In this document: one piece after another, positions 54,956-63,932 of the stretch
Layout: every line of letters begins with the position of its first letter
How positions within the stretch are numbered: position 1 is the stretch's first letter
Origin: Gemella haemolysans
GTDB taxonomy: Bacteria > Bacillota > Bacilli > Staphylococcales > Gemellaceae
Reading direction: 5' to 3'
Assembly: GCF_012273215.1 (NCBI RefSeq)
Contig: NZ_CP050965.1
Span: 62,001 to 126,000 of the forward strand
Length of the DNA: 64,000 bases
Notes under the pieces: model-generated
Told to the model about the DNA's origin: nothing
Seen by the model: the letters and a program-made list of their open reading frames with translations, nothing else
Databases searched by the model: none
Made by a program: the position numbers and the translations under genes

Positions 54956-56675
54956 AAATCCGTTATTTCAATTTCTTCCTTATATGAAAAAAGTAAAGAA
55001 ATCTTATATAATAGGTTTTGTTTTTTCACTATTAAATGTGGGGCTAGGTGTTGCTGGTGTGTACGTATTGTCGAAAGTTTTTGATGGAATTACTGGAGAT
55101 TTAACACGTCAGATAATTCTGAAATCATTGGTGGTAGTAGCTGGTTATGGACTTATTCTATTATGTTCGGGGATATCTAACTATATTAGAAATATTTACT
55201 TAGTAAAAGGAGCTAACGAGGTTTACGTTAGAATTCAGATGCAGGTATACGATCATATTCAAAGTCTACCGATTAAGTATTTCGATAATATGCCTGCTGG
55301 TTCTGTAGTATCTAGGATAACAAGTGATGTAAACCAAATTAGAACATTTTTCGTTTCGACATTTGTGCAGATATTAATAATTGTCCTTAAGATTGTTTTT
55401 TCTTATATTGTATTATTTTATGTAGATATACGCTTTGGATTATTTATGCTAGCGCTATTCCCGGTAATGTTTGTGATTTTAAAACTATACAACAAGTTAT
55501 CTATAGATAGTATTAAGGGATATAGACGTAAGTTTTCTCAAAGTAATGGGATTATAAATGAAAATTATCAAAATTTAGAAATCATCAAAGCTTTTAATAA
55601 AGAGAAAGAGAGTATTGAAGATTGGAATAAACATAATGAAGAAAGATATAAATATTGGAAAAAATTAAATCTAGTAGATAGTCTATTACTTCATAATATA
55701 ACTGGAGTATTTAGAATAGTGATTTTCATAGGTATTGTTTATTACTATTCGTATTCACACTTTAATAATGTTTATGGTATTACATTGGGTATGGTATATC
55801 TATTTATAAATTATACTACTGATATAATTTATAGAATCGCAGACTTTACAATGGGGATTTCTAATTATATCAGAGCGCAAGGTGCGGCTATAAATATTCA
55901 AGAAATATTAAAATTAGAAATTGAAGAGGATAAAGCAAGTGAAGTAGTTGAAGAAGATTTCCGAGGAAATATTAAATTTGAAAATGTATCTTTTGCTTAT
56001 AAAGATGATTTTTATGTACTTCGTGATTTGAATCTCGAGATAAAAGAAAATCAAACTGTAGCCTTTGTTGGTCATACAGGAAGCGGTAAGAGTACTATAA
56101 TGAATCTAATCGTAAAATTTTACAGTGCCACTAAAGGTAATGTATTAATAAACAATAGAAATATAAATGATTATAGTAAGGAGTATCTAAGAGAAAAAAC
56201 GGCTATAGTACTTCAGGATTCATTTTTATTTGAAGGGTCTTTACTTGAAAATATTACGACTTCTAACGATGAAAAAATTGCTAGAGAAGCTTTATCTAGA
56301 GTTGGAGGAGATTTTATTTTAGAAAATCGTTCTCTTGATTCAAAAGTAGAAGTGGGTGGTAGTAACTTTTCTACAGGAGAAAAGCAACTTATCTGTCTAG
56401 CGAGAGCTTTAGCTAAAGATCCGAAAATTTTAATTTTAGATGAATCAACGGCTAATATAGATAGTGAAACAGAACAAAATGTAAGTCGAGCTATAGAAGA
56501 ATTAAAACAGGGACGAACAACCCTTATAATAGCTCATAGGTTATCTACGATAAAAAATGCTGATATGATTTACGTCCTTAGAAAAGGTAAAGTTATAGAA
56601 AATGGAACTCATGAACAATTATTAGCTCTTGAGGGAAGCTACAAAAAAATGTATGAAACTCAGGTAAAAGGATAA
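54945..56675 (+). CDS. ABC exporter half-transporter, subunit B
   Basis: 576 residues, same layout: membrane domain (about 18-305), Walker A VGHTGSGKST near 374, Walker B ILILDESTANIDS with the catalytic Glu, but a signature changed to FSTGEKQ (usual LSGGQ). Subunit A has the normal signature and the altered Walker B, so each of the two sites is assembled from one good and one altered half as in known heterodimers. Starts inside the end of subunit A with GGAGG upstream, giving coupled translation. Confidence 0.9.
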   Translation: MKNKNPLFQFLPYMKKVKKSYIIGFVFSLLNVGLGVAGVYVLSKVFDGITGDLTRQIILKSLVVVAGYGLILLCSGISNYIRNIYLVKGANEVYVRIQMQVYDHIQSLPIKYFDNMPAGSVVSRITSDVNQIRTFFVSTFVQILIIVLKIVFSYIVLFYVDIRFGLFMLALFPVMFVILKLYNKLSIDSIKGYRRKFSQSNGIINENYQNLEIIKAFNKEKESIEDWNKHNEERYKYWKKLNLVDSLLLHNITGVFRIVIFIGIVYYYSYSHFNNVYGITLGMVYLFINYTTDIIYRIADFTMGISNYIRAQGAAINIQEILKLEIEEDKASEVVEEDFRGNIKFENVSFAYKDDFYVLRDLNLEIKENQTVAFVGHTGSGKSTIMNLIVKFYSATKGNVLINNRNINDYSKEYLREKTAIVLQDSFLFEGSLLENITTSNDEKIAREALSRVGGDFILENRSLDSKVEVGGSNFSTGEKQLICLARALAKDPKILILDESTANIDSETEQNVSRAIEELKQGRTTLIIAHRLSTIKNADMIYVLRKGKVIENGTHEQLLALEGSYKKMYETQVKG

Positions 56676-56681
56676 AAAAAT

Positions 56682-56742
56682 AAAGGAGCGATTCGTAAAA
56701 AAGATTCTGCTGAATTCTGATTTTCGGATCACTCCTTTTTTA
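56682..56742. terminator. Bidirectional terminator after the ABC exporter
   Basis: AAAGGAGCGATTCG pairs with CGGATCACTCCTTT over an interrupted stem, with an inner short hairpin and a T run. Lies between convergent genes. Confidence 0.8.
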
Positions 56743-56746
56743 ATAG

Positions 56747-57064
56747 TTATTTTTTGAATACAAACTCGTATGCTAAATCGATATCTTTAAATGAAATCAT
56801 TACAGTTTCATATCCTAATGGTTTGAAAAGTTCATTTACGGCAGTAGCGACTTTCTCACAAACTTCTACAGGGCGGTGTACCCAACCGATTTCAAGATTA
56901 GCTCTGCTAATTTCTTCTCCGTCAAGAATAGCAACACTCTCGATTAAATCTAATGTAAATGCTTCTCTTGGTCTTTCGATTATTTCTGCAATTGTATCAA
57001 AAAGTTCAGCACTAACTTTTTTTAAATCTTCTTTTTTAAATCCTCTAGCAACTATACGTGGCAT
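56747..57064 (-). CDS. DUF1904 tautomerase-like protein
   Basis: 105 residues from MPRIVARGF, with GGAGG 6 bases upstream; a longer frame to 57118 lacks an RBS. A Pro directly after the initiator Met would be the catalytic N-terminal proline of the tautomerase superfamily. The family match is DUF1904 (RANLEIGWVHRPVEVCEKV). Substrate unknown. Confidence 0.78.
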   Translation of the reverse strand: MPRIVARGFKKEDLKKVSAELFDTIAEIIERPREAFTLDLIESVAILDGEEISRANLEIGWVHRPVEVCEKVATAVNELFKPLGYETVMISFKDIDLAYEFVFKK

Positions 57065-57370
57065 AATAAACCTCCATTTTTTGAATTCGTTTTCTTTAAT
57101 TATATCATATAAAACCACATTTTTGGTGAAAAATATATCTAAATAATAATTTTGTGTATATATGAAATTAAATTTTAATTTATAATAAATGAAGATAACT
57201 TTTACTATATCTGTAATCTAATGAAAATATTATGTTTTTTAGCTGATTAGAAAAAAAAACTAGAGTAATTTTTTGCTTATTTTACTTACAAATGTTATTA
57301 TTAAGATAGGGAATGTGGTATGATATAAAGTAGGAAAAAATATTAAATTAAATACTAAGGAGAAATTTTT
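57065..57370. other. 306 bp intergenic region before the VanZ-like gene
   Basis: AT-rich gap between divergent genes. A TATGATATAAAG near 57319-57330 could be a -10 for the VanZ-like gene. Apart from the RBS AAGGAG at 57357-57362, nothing else was found. Confidence 0.4.
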
Positions 57371-57772
57371 ATTAGACTTTTATATAAGAAATACTTTTCA
57401 TTAATAATGTTGATTTTAATTTGCACTGCGATATTTTTATTTTCCAATCAAGTTGGTGAGGAATCTTCGAAGATATCAAGTGATTTAATCATAAGAAAAT
57501 TAGGTCACTTTAGTGAATATATGATTTTAGGATTTTTTTCATTTTCTTATCTATCAAATTTATTTGTGAAAAGTAATGAATTTAAAGATTATAGAAAAAC
57601 AGCAATAGTGAGCTTTGTATTTTCTGTTGTATACGCTTCTAGTGATGAATTTCATCAGACTTTTGTAGCTGGAAGAGATGGTAATATCATAGATGTACTA
57701 ATAGACAGTAGCGGTGCTTTAGTAGGGATAATGATATCTAGTATTATGTATTTTCTTATTATGAAAAAATAG
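57371..57772 (+). CDS. VanZ-like membrane protein, probable ATT start
   Basis: 133 residues if it starts at ATT 57371. AAGGAG (57357-57362) lies 8 bases upstream, the ideal distance. The only ATG (57407) lies inside the first membrane helix and has no RBS. Starting at ATT restores a basic head (RLLYKKYFSL) before the helix. VanZ family signs: RKLGHFSEYMILGFF and SSDEFHQTFVAGRDGNIIDVLIDSSGALVG. Such proteins occur in many Firmicutes without a known role beyond mild teicoplanin resistance in VanZ itself. Confidence 0.8.
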   Translation: MRLLYKKYFSLIMLILICTAIFLFSNQVGEESSKISSDLIIRKLGHFSEYMILGFFSFSYLSNLFVKSNEFKDYRKTAIVSFVFSVVYASSDEFHQTFVAGRDGNIIDVLIDSSGALVGIMISSIMYFLIMKK

Positions 57773-57870
57773 TGAAAAATATAGTAGTTTTTAGTTGTAT
57801 TTTTTTTAGAAAAGTTATAAAATATTTACTTAGAGAATTAAAAGTTAAAAAATAAAAGGAGGAGTTTTTG

Positions 57871-58545
57871 ATGCTTAAAGCGCTTATTGTAGAAGATGAT
57901 AAATTATTAGCTTCATCGTTAAAAGCAGCAATCGCAGAAAAATTCGATGCGGATGTTTGTTATAATGGGCTAGATGGACGAAAATATATTGATGAAAATG
58001 TATATGATTTTATCATAACGGATAGTATCTTACCCGGAATGGGTGGAATAGATCTATTAGATTATATTCGTGAAGAAAAAGAACTAAAAATACCAGTAAT
58101 TGTAATCACTATAGCTGAGTCAACTGAAGAAAAGGCAAGAGTTATGAAGCATAGAGTAACGGAATATCTACCACGTGTAGCGGATGCTTCTCTTTTACTA
58201 ACAACTATGTCTAACTTACTTCAACGTGAAAGTAATCTAAAAGGTGAAAATGAAATTACGTATAAAGATTTAGTATTAGATCTTAAAAACGAATTGGTAT
58301 CATCTAATGGTGGAACGTTAGAATCTATTAAAGGAAAATATCTTGAATTATTATCTTTCTTCGTTATAAACAATAATATTGTATTAGAGAAAGAAGAAAT
58401 TTTTGATCGTGTATGGGGTGTTGATTCAGAAACAACTATTAATGCGATTGAGGTTTACATTTCAGGATTAAGAAAAGAACTACGAAAAATTGGTTATGAC
58501 AAAAATCTTAGAACTGTTCGTGGTGTCGGATATACTTTTGAGTAG
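57871..58545 (+). CDS. OmpR-family response regulator, atypical receiver
   Basis: 224 residues; ATG 57871 has AAAGGAGGAG 6 bases upstream. The receiver domain (1-115) has the acid pair (VEDD), the phosphoryl Asp51 in ITDSILPG and Thr80, but the conserved Lys of the KPF motif is Arg102 (YLPRVA). A winged-helix DNA-binding domain follows (about 125-224, VWGVDSETTINAIEVYISGLRK broken by variation). No histidine kinase is adjacent. It is co-transcribed with the UPF0223 gene (8 base gap). Confidence 0.88.
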   Translation: MLKALIVEDDKLLASSLKAAIAEKFDADVCYNGLDGRKYIDENVYDFIITDSILPGMGGIDLLDYIREEKELKIPVIVITIAESTEEKARVMKHRVTEYLPRVADASLLLTTMSNLLQRESNLKGENEITYKDLVLDLKNELVSSNGGTLESIKGKYLELLSFFVINNNIVLEKEEIFDRVWGVDSETTINAIEVYISGLRKELRKIGYDKNLRTVRGVGYTFE

Positions 58546-58553
58546 GTAAGGAT

Positions 58554-58820
58554 ATGGAGTTCAATTATCCAATAGATTATACGCTATATAATACTGAGGA
58601 AATAACAACGATTATTAAGTTCTTAGACTTAATTGAAGAGTGTTACTTGTCAGGTGTGGAACTTACAGAGTTTAAATCTGCATATAAAGAATTTAAAAGT
58701 GTAGTTCGTGCGAAATCTGAAGAAAATTTATTGTATCGTGATTTTAAAGAAATCACAGGTTTTGATGGTTATTTAGCAGTAAAAGAAATGAAAAATGAAA
58801 AACCAAAAATTAAGCTTTAA
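58554..58820 (+). CDS. UPF0223 family protein (YktA-like)
   Basis: 88 residues, the normal length. Family signs: YPIDYTLYNTEEITTIIKFL, ECYLSGVELTEFKSAYKEFK and ITGFDGYLAVKEMK. All-helical, soluble; function unknown. The stop codon lies in the loop of the terminator. Confidence 0.88.
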   Translation: MEFNYPIDYTLYNTEEITTIIKFLDLIEECYLSGVELTEFKSAYKEFKSVVRAKSEENLLYRDFKEITGFDGYLAVKEMKNEKPKIKL

Positions 58821-58840
58821 TGCTTGATTTTTGGTTTTTA
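58798..58840. terminator. Terminator overlapping the UPF0223 stop codon
   Basis: AAAACCAAAAATTAAGC pairs with GCTTGATTTTTGGTTTT with two mismatches around the loop that contains the stop codon (58818-58820). It ends at the stop of the convergent gene. Confidence 0.8.
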
Positions 58841-59593
58841 TTTTAGGTCAAGATATCCGTAATGAAATTTTGTGTTTTTTCTTATTATTTGAGTAAAATT
58901 AAATTTTTCGAAGATATTATCTTTAAAATGTGCTTTTACTATTATTTTTTTTCTTGCGACTCTTTTCGCCTCTTTTATAAATTCTTCGTAAGGAAAGGTA
59001 GTGTCGGCTAAGGGAAGTATACCTTCAAGATTTCTTGATTCTGTAATGTTATGAGAAAACATAGGATCGAAGTATATAATGTCGAAACTAGCATCAGGAC
59101 AATTTTTTAAATAATCTAGACAATCAACATTATAAGTTTTAATTTTACGCATTGCTTTATTAATTTCTACATTAGGAGAAATATAGTTTTTTAGACCGTT
59201 GGTTGTGATTAGGTGAATGATGTTATTTTTTTCTAAAGATATAACTTTATGTCCATAATAACTTAGTAATATACTGTCTCCAGCTAGGCCCATAGTACAA
59301 TCAAGAATGCTTTGTTCTTTTTCTTTGATTATTTCTACTAACGGTTCGTTATCTGAATTTTTTATCTTAAGAGCTGTTGTGTCTAAATGAAAGAAGAGTT
59401 CAGAATCATCTTCGAAGTAGCTTAATTTGTTTTTATAGACTACAAGTACACCATCTACTGAAGATAGTAGTTGTTTTATTGTTTTCTTGTTCCTAATAAT
59501 ATATTTTAATCTTAAATCATCCGCGAGTTGTTGAGCTTCTTCGTTAAGTTCTAGGTTCGTTTTTACACTAGTTGTTACTATTATATTTTTCAT
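58838..59593 (-). CDS. RsmJ-like SAM-dependent methyltransferase
   Basis: 251 residues. SAM motif I LDCTMGLAGDSILLSYYG near residue 95 and FDIIYFDPMF near 170 are as in the RsmJ family, which methylates 16S rRNA. The N-terminal half is unlike E. coli RsmJ, so an rRNA target is not certain. Its start overlaps the end of the cyclo-ligase gene by 26 bases, which implies coupled translation. Confidence 0.75.
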   Translation of the reverse strand: MKNIIVTTSVKTNLELNEEAQQLADDLRLKYIIRNKKTIKQLLSSVDGVLVVYKNKLSYFEDDSELFFHLDTTALKIKNSDNEPLVEIIKEKEQSILDCTMGLAGDSILLSYYGHKVISLEKNNIIHLITTNGLKNYISPNVEINKAMRKIKTYNVDCLDYLKNCPDASFDIIYFDPMFSHNITESRNLEGILPLADTTFPYEEFIKEAKRVARKKIIVKAHFKDNIFEKFNFTQIIRKNTKFHYGYLDLK

Positions 59594-60134
59594 TGATTAT
59601 AAAAGTTTTCTCCTCGGTTATGATTACATCTACTTTTTTATCGTGATCTTCTTTAGGGACATTATCTTGTAGTAGTTTATGGTAAGATAAACCGACACTA
59701 ATACCATATTCTCTAGATGAGAAATATTTATCGTAGTATCCTTTACCGTAACCAAGTCGATATCCATTTTTATCGAAAACGATAGAAGGTGTAATAACTA
59801 AGTCTATTTTTCCTTTATAGTAATCAGATGAAGTTGGTTCTAATACTCTGAAATGCCCGGGAGTAAGTTCATCCCAGGAATTCAACTGAATTAAATTCAT
59901 CTTGACGTTTTCTATTTTAGGAACAAATATTTGTTTTTTGTTTATCCATTTTTTTATAAAAATTTCAGTTGAAATTTCGCTACCAAATCCTACGTATATG
60001 AATATTTTTTCTGAGGATTTGAAGAAATCTTGATCTTCTAATATTGTAAAGATTTTATTAGTAGATGAATTTCTATAGTCATTTTCTAAATTATTTCGTT
60101 CGGATATAAATTTTTTTCTAAGTGTTTTTTTCAT
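59568..60134 (-). CDS. 5-formyltetrahydrofolate cyclo-ligase
   Basis: 188 residues, normal length. N-terminal MKKTLRKKFISERNNL, the folate-site stretch VITPSIVFDKNGYRLGYGKGYYDKYF, and a conserved C-terminal segment with VDVIITEE. It turns 5-formyl-THF into 5,10-methenyl-THF with ATP. RBS AGGTGA before the ATG. Confidence 0.93.
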   Translation of the reverse strand: MKKTLRKKFISERNNLENDYRNSSTNKIFTILEDQDFFKSSEKIFIYVGFGSEISTEIFIKKWINKKQIFVPKIENVKMNLIQLNSWDELTPGHFRVLEPTSSDYYKGKIDLVITPSIVFDKNGYRLGYGKGYYDKYFSSREYGISVGLSYHKLLQDNVPKEDHDKKVDVIITEEKTFIINEKYNSNN

Positions 60135-60638
60135 AACTTATCACCTCACGTTATATTATATCATAAATCTAAATACAATTATATTTTTGATATAGTATAA
60201 TAATTGAATGATATATTTATGATTATGTAAATGAGAAAAAGTACATTATATCTGTAATAAAAATTTTTATGGTAAAGGTGTTCAAAAAGTTATTATAAAA
60301 ACAAATATGGATTTTATTGGTAGATAAAGTTATGATATGGAGATACACGTTATCTATTAATTTTTAGAATTTTTATATTAAAGTATGTACAAGTATAATC
60401 AAAATTTTAAGAAAATATAAATGGATGTAAAAACTGTAAATGTTGTTGTAGGTGGGTTTCAGATTTTCATAATATTATGAGATTTTTATAAATATAAAAA
60501 TCTTAAATTATGATTTGCCGTATCTGCAAGATAAAAGTAGTAAAATAAAAAATAATTATTCATTATTTAATGGAAATAATAGTATAAATATGATATAATA
60601 TAAAAGAAAATTTATGAGAAAGGAATCTTCTACAAATA
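60135..60638. other. 504 bp intergenic region with stacked palindromes
   Basis: Divergent promoter region, very AT-rich. TCATAATATTATGA (60467-60480) is a perfect 14 bp palindrome. AGATTTTTATA (60480-60490) and TATAAAAATCT (60493-60503) are perfect 11-base arms. A TATAAT near 60595 may drive the ABC-2 operon. No gene was seen. Confidence 0.5.
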
Positions 60639-61862
60639 ATGACAAATTCAGAAAAAAATAAAGATTTATTAAGTAATGATGAATTGGCAAAAAATAGTAA
60701 AAAATCAGATGATTATTCAAACCTGCTTGAAAAAATAAGAAAGCAAGTTGATATAGAGAATTCTTCTACTTATACTAGAAAGACTCATAATGAACGAGAA
60801 AATCTTGAAGAAACAGTGATTATACCAACTGTTACAGAAGAAGTAACTGATGAGTATGCCGAAACAGTTGTACTAGATAAAAATGAGCTAGTGCAAGCAA
60901 TAAAGAAAGAAGAAGCGTTAGTAGGGAAAAAAGTAGAAAAAGTTGAGGAAAAACCTGTAGTATTAGAGGTATTAGGACTTAAAAAACGTATTGGATTAAA
61001 AACAATTGTTGAAGACATTACATTCGACATGCGTGAAGGTGAGATAATTGGATTACTAGGGCCTAATGGAAGTGGTAAAACTACAATTATGAGAATGATG
61101 GTAGGGTTAACTAAAAAATCAAAAGGTGATGTCTATTGTTTTGAAAAACCTTTAGGTTTAGGAAGAACTGCTATGCTTAAAGAAGTTGGAGCGATGATTG
61201 AAACACCTGAATTTTATAATTATATGTCAGGTTGGGCTAACTTAAAACAAATTGCACGTGTATGTGGTAAAAAAGTAACAAGAGCACGTATGAAAGAACT
61301 AGTAGAGTTCGTTGGTTTAAGTAAAGTAATTAGAAAGAAAGTTAAAACTTATTCTTTAGGTATGCGTCAACGTTTAGGGTTAGCTCAAGCATTGCTAAAT
61401 GATCCTAAAGTTCTTATCCTTGATGAACCGGTAAATGGATTAGATCCTCAAGGAGTTCAAGATTTTCGTAATAAACTTAAAGAAATAGCTGCAACTGGTG
61501 TATCGATATTAATTTCATCTCATTTATTAGATGAAATTGAAAAAGTTTCTGATAGAGTTATCGTTATCGAAAAAGGTAAAATTATTGCTGATGATAAATT
61601 AGAAAACCTAGTAGCAGATGAAGTTATTAAAACATTAATTTCAACTCATGATGTGGAAAAAACAGAAAGATTAGTAAGAGAATTAGGTGTCAGATATGAA
61701 CTGTCTAAAGATGGATTCGTATTTGAAAACCTAAGTCGTGAAGAAAAATCTCGTATTATTACATATCTAGTAACTAATAATGTTGAATTAGAGACAATTC
61801 GTGAATTAACAACATCATTAGAGGATCGATTCCTACAAATCACAGGAGGGGAGAGAAAATAA
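60639..61862 (+). CDS. ABC-2 transporter ATPase with long N-terminal extension
   Basis: 407 residues. The first ~105 are acidic, disordered and not part of the ATPase. The ATPase domain has Walker A GLLGPNGSGKTTIM near 143, signature YSLGMRQR near 240 and Walker B VLILDEPVNGLDPQG near 262 (BcrA/NatA type). The extension is unusual and could bind a partner. The stop shares one base with the permease start. The spacing to the AAAGGA sequence is long (about 14 bases), so the start is a bit uncertain. Confidence 0.85.
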   Translation: MTNSEKNKDLLSNDELAKNSKKSDDYSNLLEKIRKQVDIENSSTYTRKTHNERENLEETVIIPTVTEEVTDEYAETVVLDKNELVQAIKKEEALVGKKVEKVEEKPVVLEVLGLKKRIGLKTIVEDITFDMREGEIIGLLGPNGSGKTTIMRMMVGLTKKSKGDVYCFEKPLGLGRTAMLKEVGAMIETPEFYNYMSGWANLKQIARVCGKKVTRARMKELVEFVGLSKVIRKKVKTYSLGMRQRLGLAQALLNDPKVLILDEPVNGLDPQGVQDFRNKLKEIAATGVSILISSHLLDEIEKVSDRVIVIEKGKIIADDKLENLVADEVIKTLISTHDVEKTERLVRELGVRYELSKDGFVFENLSREEKSRIITYLVTNNVELETIRELTTSLEDRFLQITGGERK

Positions 61863-62683
61863 TGAAATTATTAATAAATGAATTTATAAAAGATTATAAA
61901 AAGAAAACTACATGGTTATATTTCTTACTGTCATTTGGAATTATTTTATTAAATAGTTATATTGCTAAAAGACAGTTTGAAGATGGAGTAGATGCGGTAA
62001 AAATACTTAGTGGAATAACAGTTGTTGCGGGTTCAGTAGCTATGGTATTCTCACTAATTATGTTAGCAAACAACTTATCTCAAGAATACTCAAAAGGAAC
62101 TATTAAGTTCTTATATACAAGACCAAAATCACGTTCTGCAATACTTACTGCTAAAATAGTATTAGCATTTATCAACTATATTATTTTCCTAGTAGTAGGA
62201 ACAGTATTTGATTTTGTGACTAAAAACTATGTATTCTTCAAAAATAAAATAGGGTTAAATCATTTAAATGATACTATAGAAGAAGGATACTTCGGAAGAA
62301 CAGTTGTTAAACAAATAATTATAACAAATTTAGCTGATTTAGCAGTGTATATCTTCTTTGTAGCCATGGTAGTGTTAGTTTGTGTAGTATTCAAAACTCA
62401 AATTCTATCATTAGTATTAGTTATGCTATCACTTTTAGGAACTGGATTAATTCAATCATTAACAATATTTGCAGTTTCAAAATTCTCATGGGCAAAATAT
62501 CACATGTTTGATGTGCCTTTATTTAGCTCATATTATTCAAGTGAAGCAGGTCGTCACACTGTAAAAGAATTGTTTAAGTTTGACAATGCAAATGCGTTAA
62601 TTATTATGTTAGTAGCATATAGTTTTGTATTCTTTGTAATTTCATATATTGTAAATGCAAGACGCGATATCACAATAGATTAG
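61862..62683 (+). CDS. ABC-2 transporter permease
   Basis: 273 residues, six membrane helices (about 18, 50, 105, 160, 185, 250). Family pattern EYSKGTIKFLYTRPKSRSAILTAKI after helix 2. It forms the channel for the ATPase encoded upstream; RBS AGGGGAG lies inside the ATPase end. Substrate unknown; relatives export peptide antibiotics. Confidence 0.85.
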   Translation: MKLLINEFIKDYKKKTTWLYFLLSFGIILLNSYIAKRQFEDGVDAVKILSGITVVAGSVAMVFSLIMLANNLSQEYSKGTIKFLYTRPKSRSAILTAKIVLAFINYIIFLVVGTVFDFVTKNYVFFKNKIGLNHLNDTIEEGYFGRTVVKQIIITNLADLAVYIFFVAMVVLVCVVFKTQILSLVLVMLSLLGTGLIQSLTIFAVSKFSWAKYHMFDVPLFSSYYSSEAGRHTVKELFKFDNANALIIMLVAYSFVFFVISYIVNARRDITID

Positions 62684-62710
62684 AGTATAAATCGTTAGGA
62701 GGTAGGTAAA

Positions 62711-63889
62711 ATGAGAAGTTCATTAAAGAAAATTGAGCGAATTATGGATATTCTGGATTTAAATGGAGATGTGTTATCATATAAATATACAGATGAAGAA
62801 ATACGTTTTGACTTAGGTGAAGAACAATTAAGCAGTATTTTTAGTAGATTTATTAAGAGAAATCTTCCTAAGATTAAAGAGGGGTTACATGCTGGGAAAC
62901 TTGTGAAATGCCAAAGTGGATTAGGGATTTCATGTTTATTTATTCCGAGTGATAATGAAGATGATTTCTATTTAATTACTCCTTTCTTAGAATATTTAAT
63001 ACCAACTAAATTATTCCAAGAGTCATTAACAAAATATGGTGCAAGTATCAGTGAATTAATATGTGATATATATTTTTCATTACCAATTACACCAAGAAAA
63101 AAATTCAACTATTTAGTAGAATTATTAGTAGAAGATGAAAATGTAGACTTCTTAGATGCTATTGTTTTAATTGAAGATTCTAGTGTGAAAAATGTAAGAA
63201 GAACATCATCTAGAAAAAATACATACTTAAATAGCATTCTAGAGAGTGAAGTTAAGTTTAAACATGAAATTTTACAAGCTGTAGTAGAAGGTAATATTTC
63301 TCGTGTTAATATGCTTTTTGACTTACGTCGTAGAAATCACGGAGTAGAAGAATGCCACATTGATCAAGGTGTTAACGTTCGTCGTAGAAAATCATATAAT
63401 ATGAATGATTTATTACGTTATGCTCTTGAACAACACAATGATGATTTCTTAGGAATTGAAGAATTATGGGTTAAAATTAAAAATAAACTTGATAACTATG
63501 ACTTATCAGAAGATGTTATTAGAAGTTACTGTCTGTTAGTTGATAGAAATAAATATAAAGATAAACAAGCTGTGGTTCGAAATTGTATAGCTTATATCAA
63601 TGACCGAATTTCTGAAAAAATCAGTTTAGATAATGTTAGTGATTATCTAGGTGTTAATAAGAGTTATCTTTCTTCTATCTTTAATAAAGATATGGGAATT
63701 AGTATTGTAGATTATATTCACGATAAACGTATATCTAACGCGTGCTATTTATTAGCGAATACTGATTTTTCAATTTCAGAAGTTGCAGATTATATTGGGT
63801 ACTTCGATACAAGTTATTTCATTAGAATATTTAAAACACTAGTGAAAATGACACCTCTTAAATATAGAGAGTCATTATCTAAAAGATAA
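62711..63889 (+). CDS. AraC-family transcriptional regulator
   Basis: 392 residues. Two helix-turn-helix motifs lie near 300-390 (VSDYLGVNKSYLSSIFNK and ISEVADYIGYFDTSYFIRIF, ending TPLKYRESL). The N-terminal ~290 residues fit no family I recognise. It follows the ABC-2 genes by 27 bases with a strong RBS (TAGGAGGTAGG) and is probably their regulator. Confidence 0.88.
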   Translation: MRSSLKKIERIMDILDLNGDVLSYKYTDEEIRFDLGEEQLSSIFSRFIKRNLPKIKEGLHAGKLVKCQSGLGISCLFIPSDNEDDFYLITPFLEYLIPTKLFQESLTKYGASISELICDIYFSLPITPRKKFNYLVELLVEDENVDFLDAIVLIEDSSVKNVRRTSSRKNTYLNSILESEVKFKHEILQAVVEGNISRVNMLFDLRRRNHGVEECHIDQGVNVRRRKSYNMNDLLRYALEQHNDDFLGIEELWVKIKNKLDNYDLSEDVIRSYCLLVDRNKYKDKQAVVRNCIAYINDRISEKISLDNVSDYLGVNKSYLSSIFNKDMGISIVDYIHDKRISNACYLLANTDFSISEVADYIGYFDTSYFIRIFKTLVKMTPLKYRESLSKR

Positions 63890-63895
63890 TATAGA

Positions 63896-63932
63896 AAAGA
63901 TTGTTGGCTAAAATAGTCAATAATCTTTTTTT
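63896..63932 (+). terminator. Terminator of the ABC-2/AraC operon
   Basis: AAAGATTGTTGGCTA pairs with TAGTCAATAATCTTT with two mismatches, then a T run. Confidence 0.8.
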
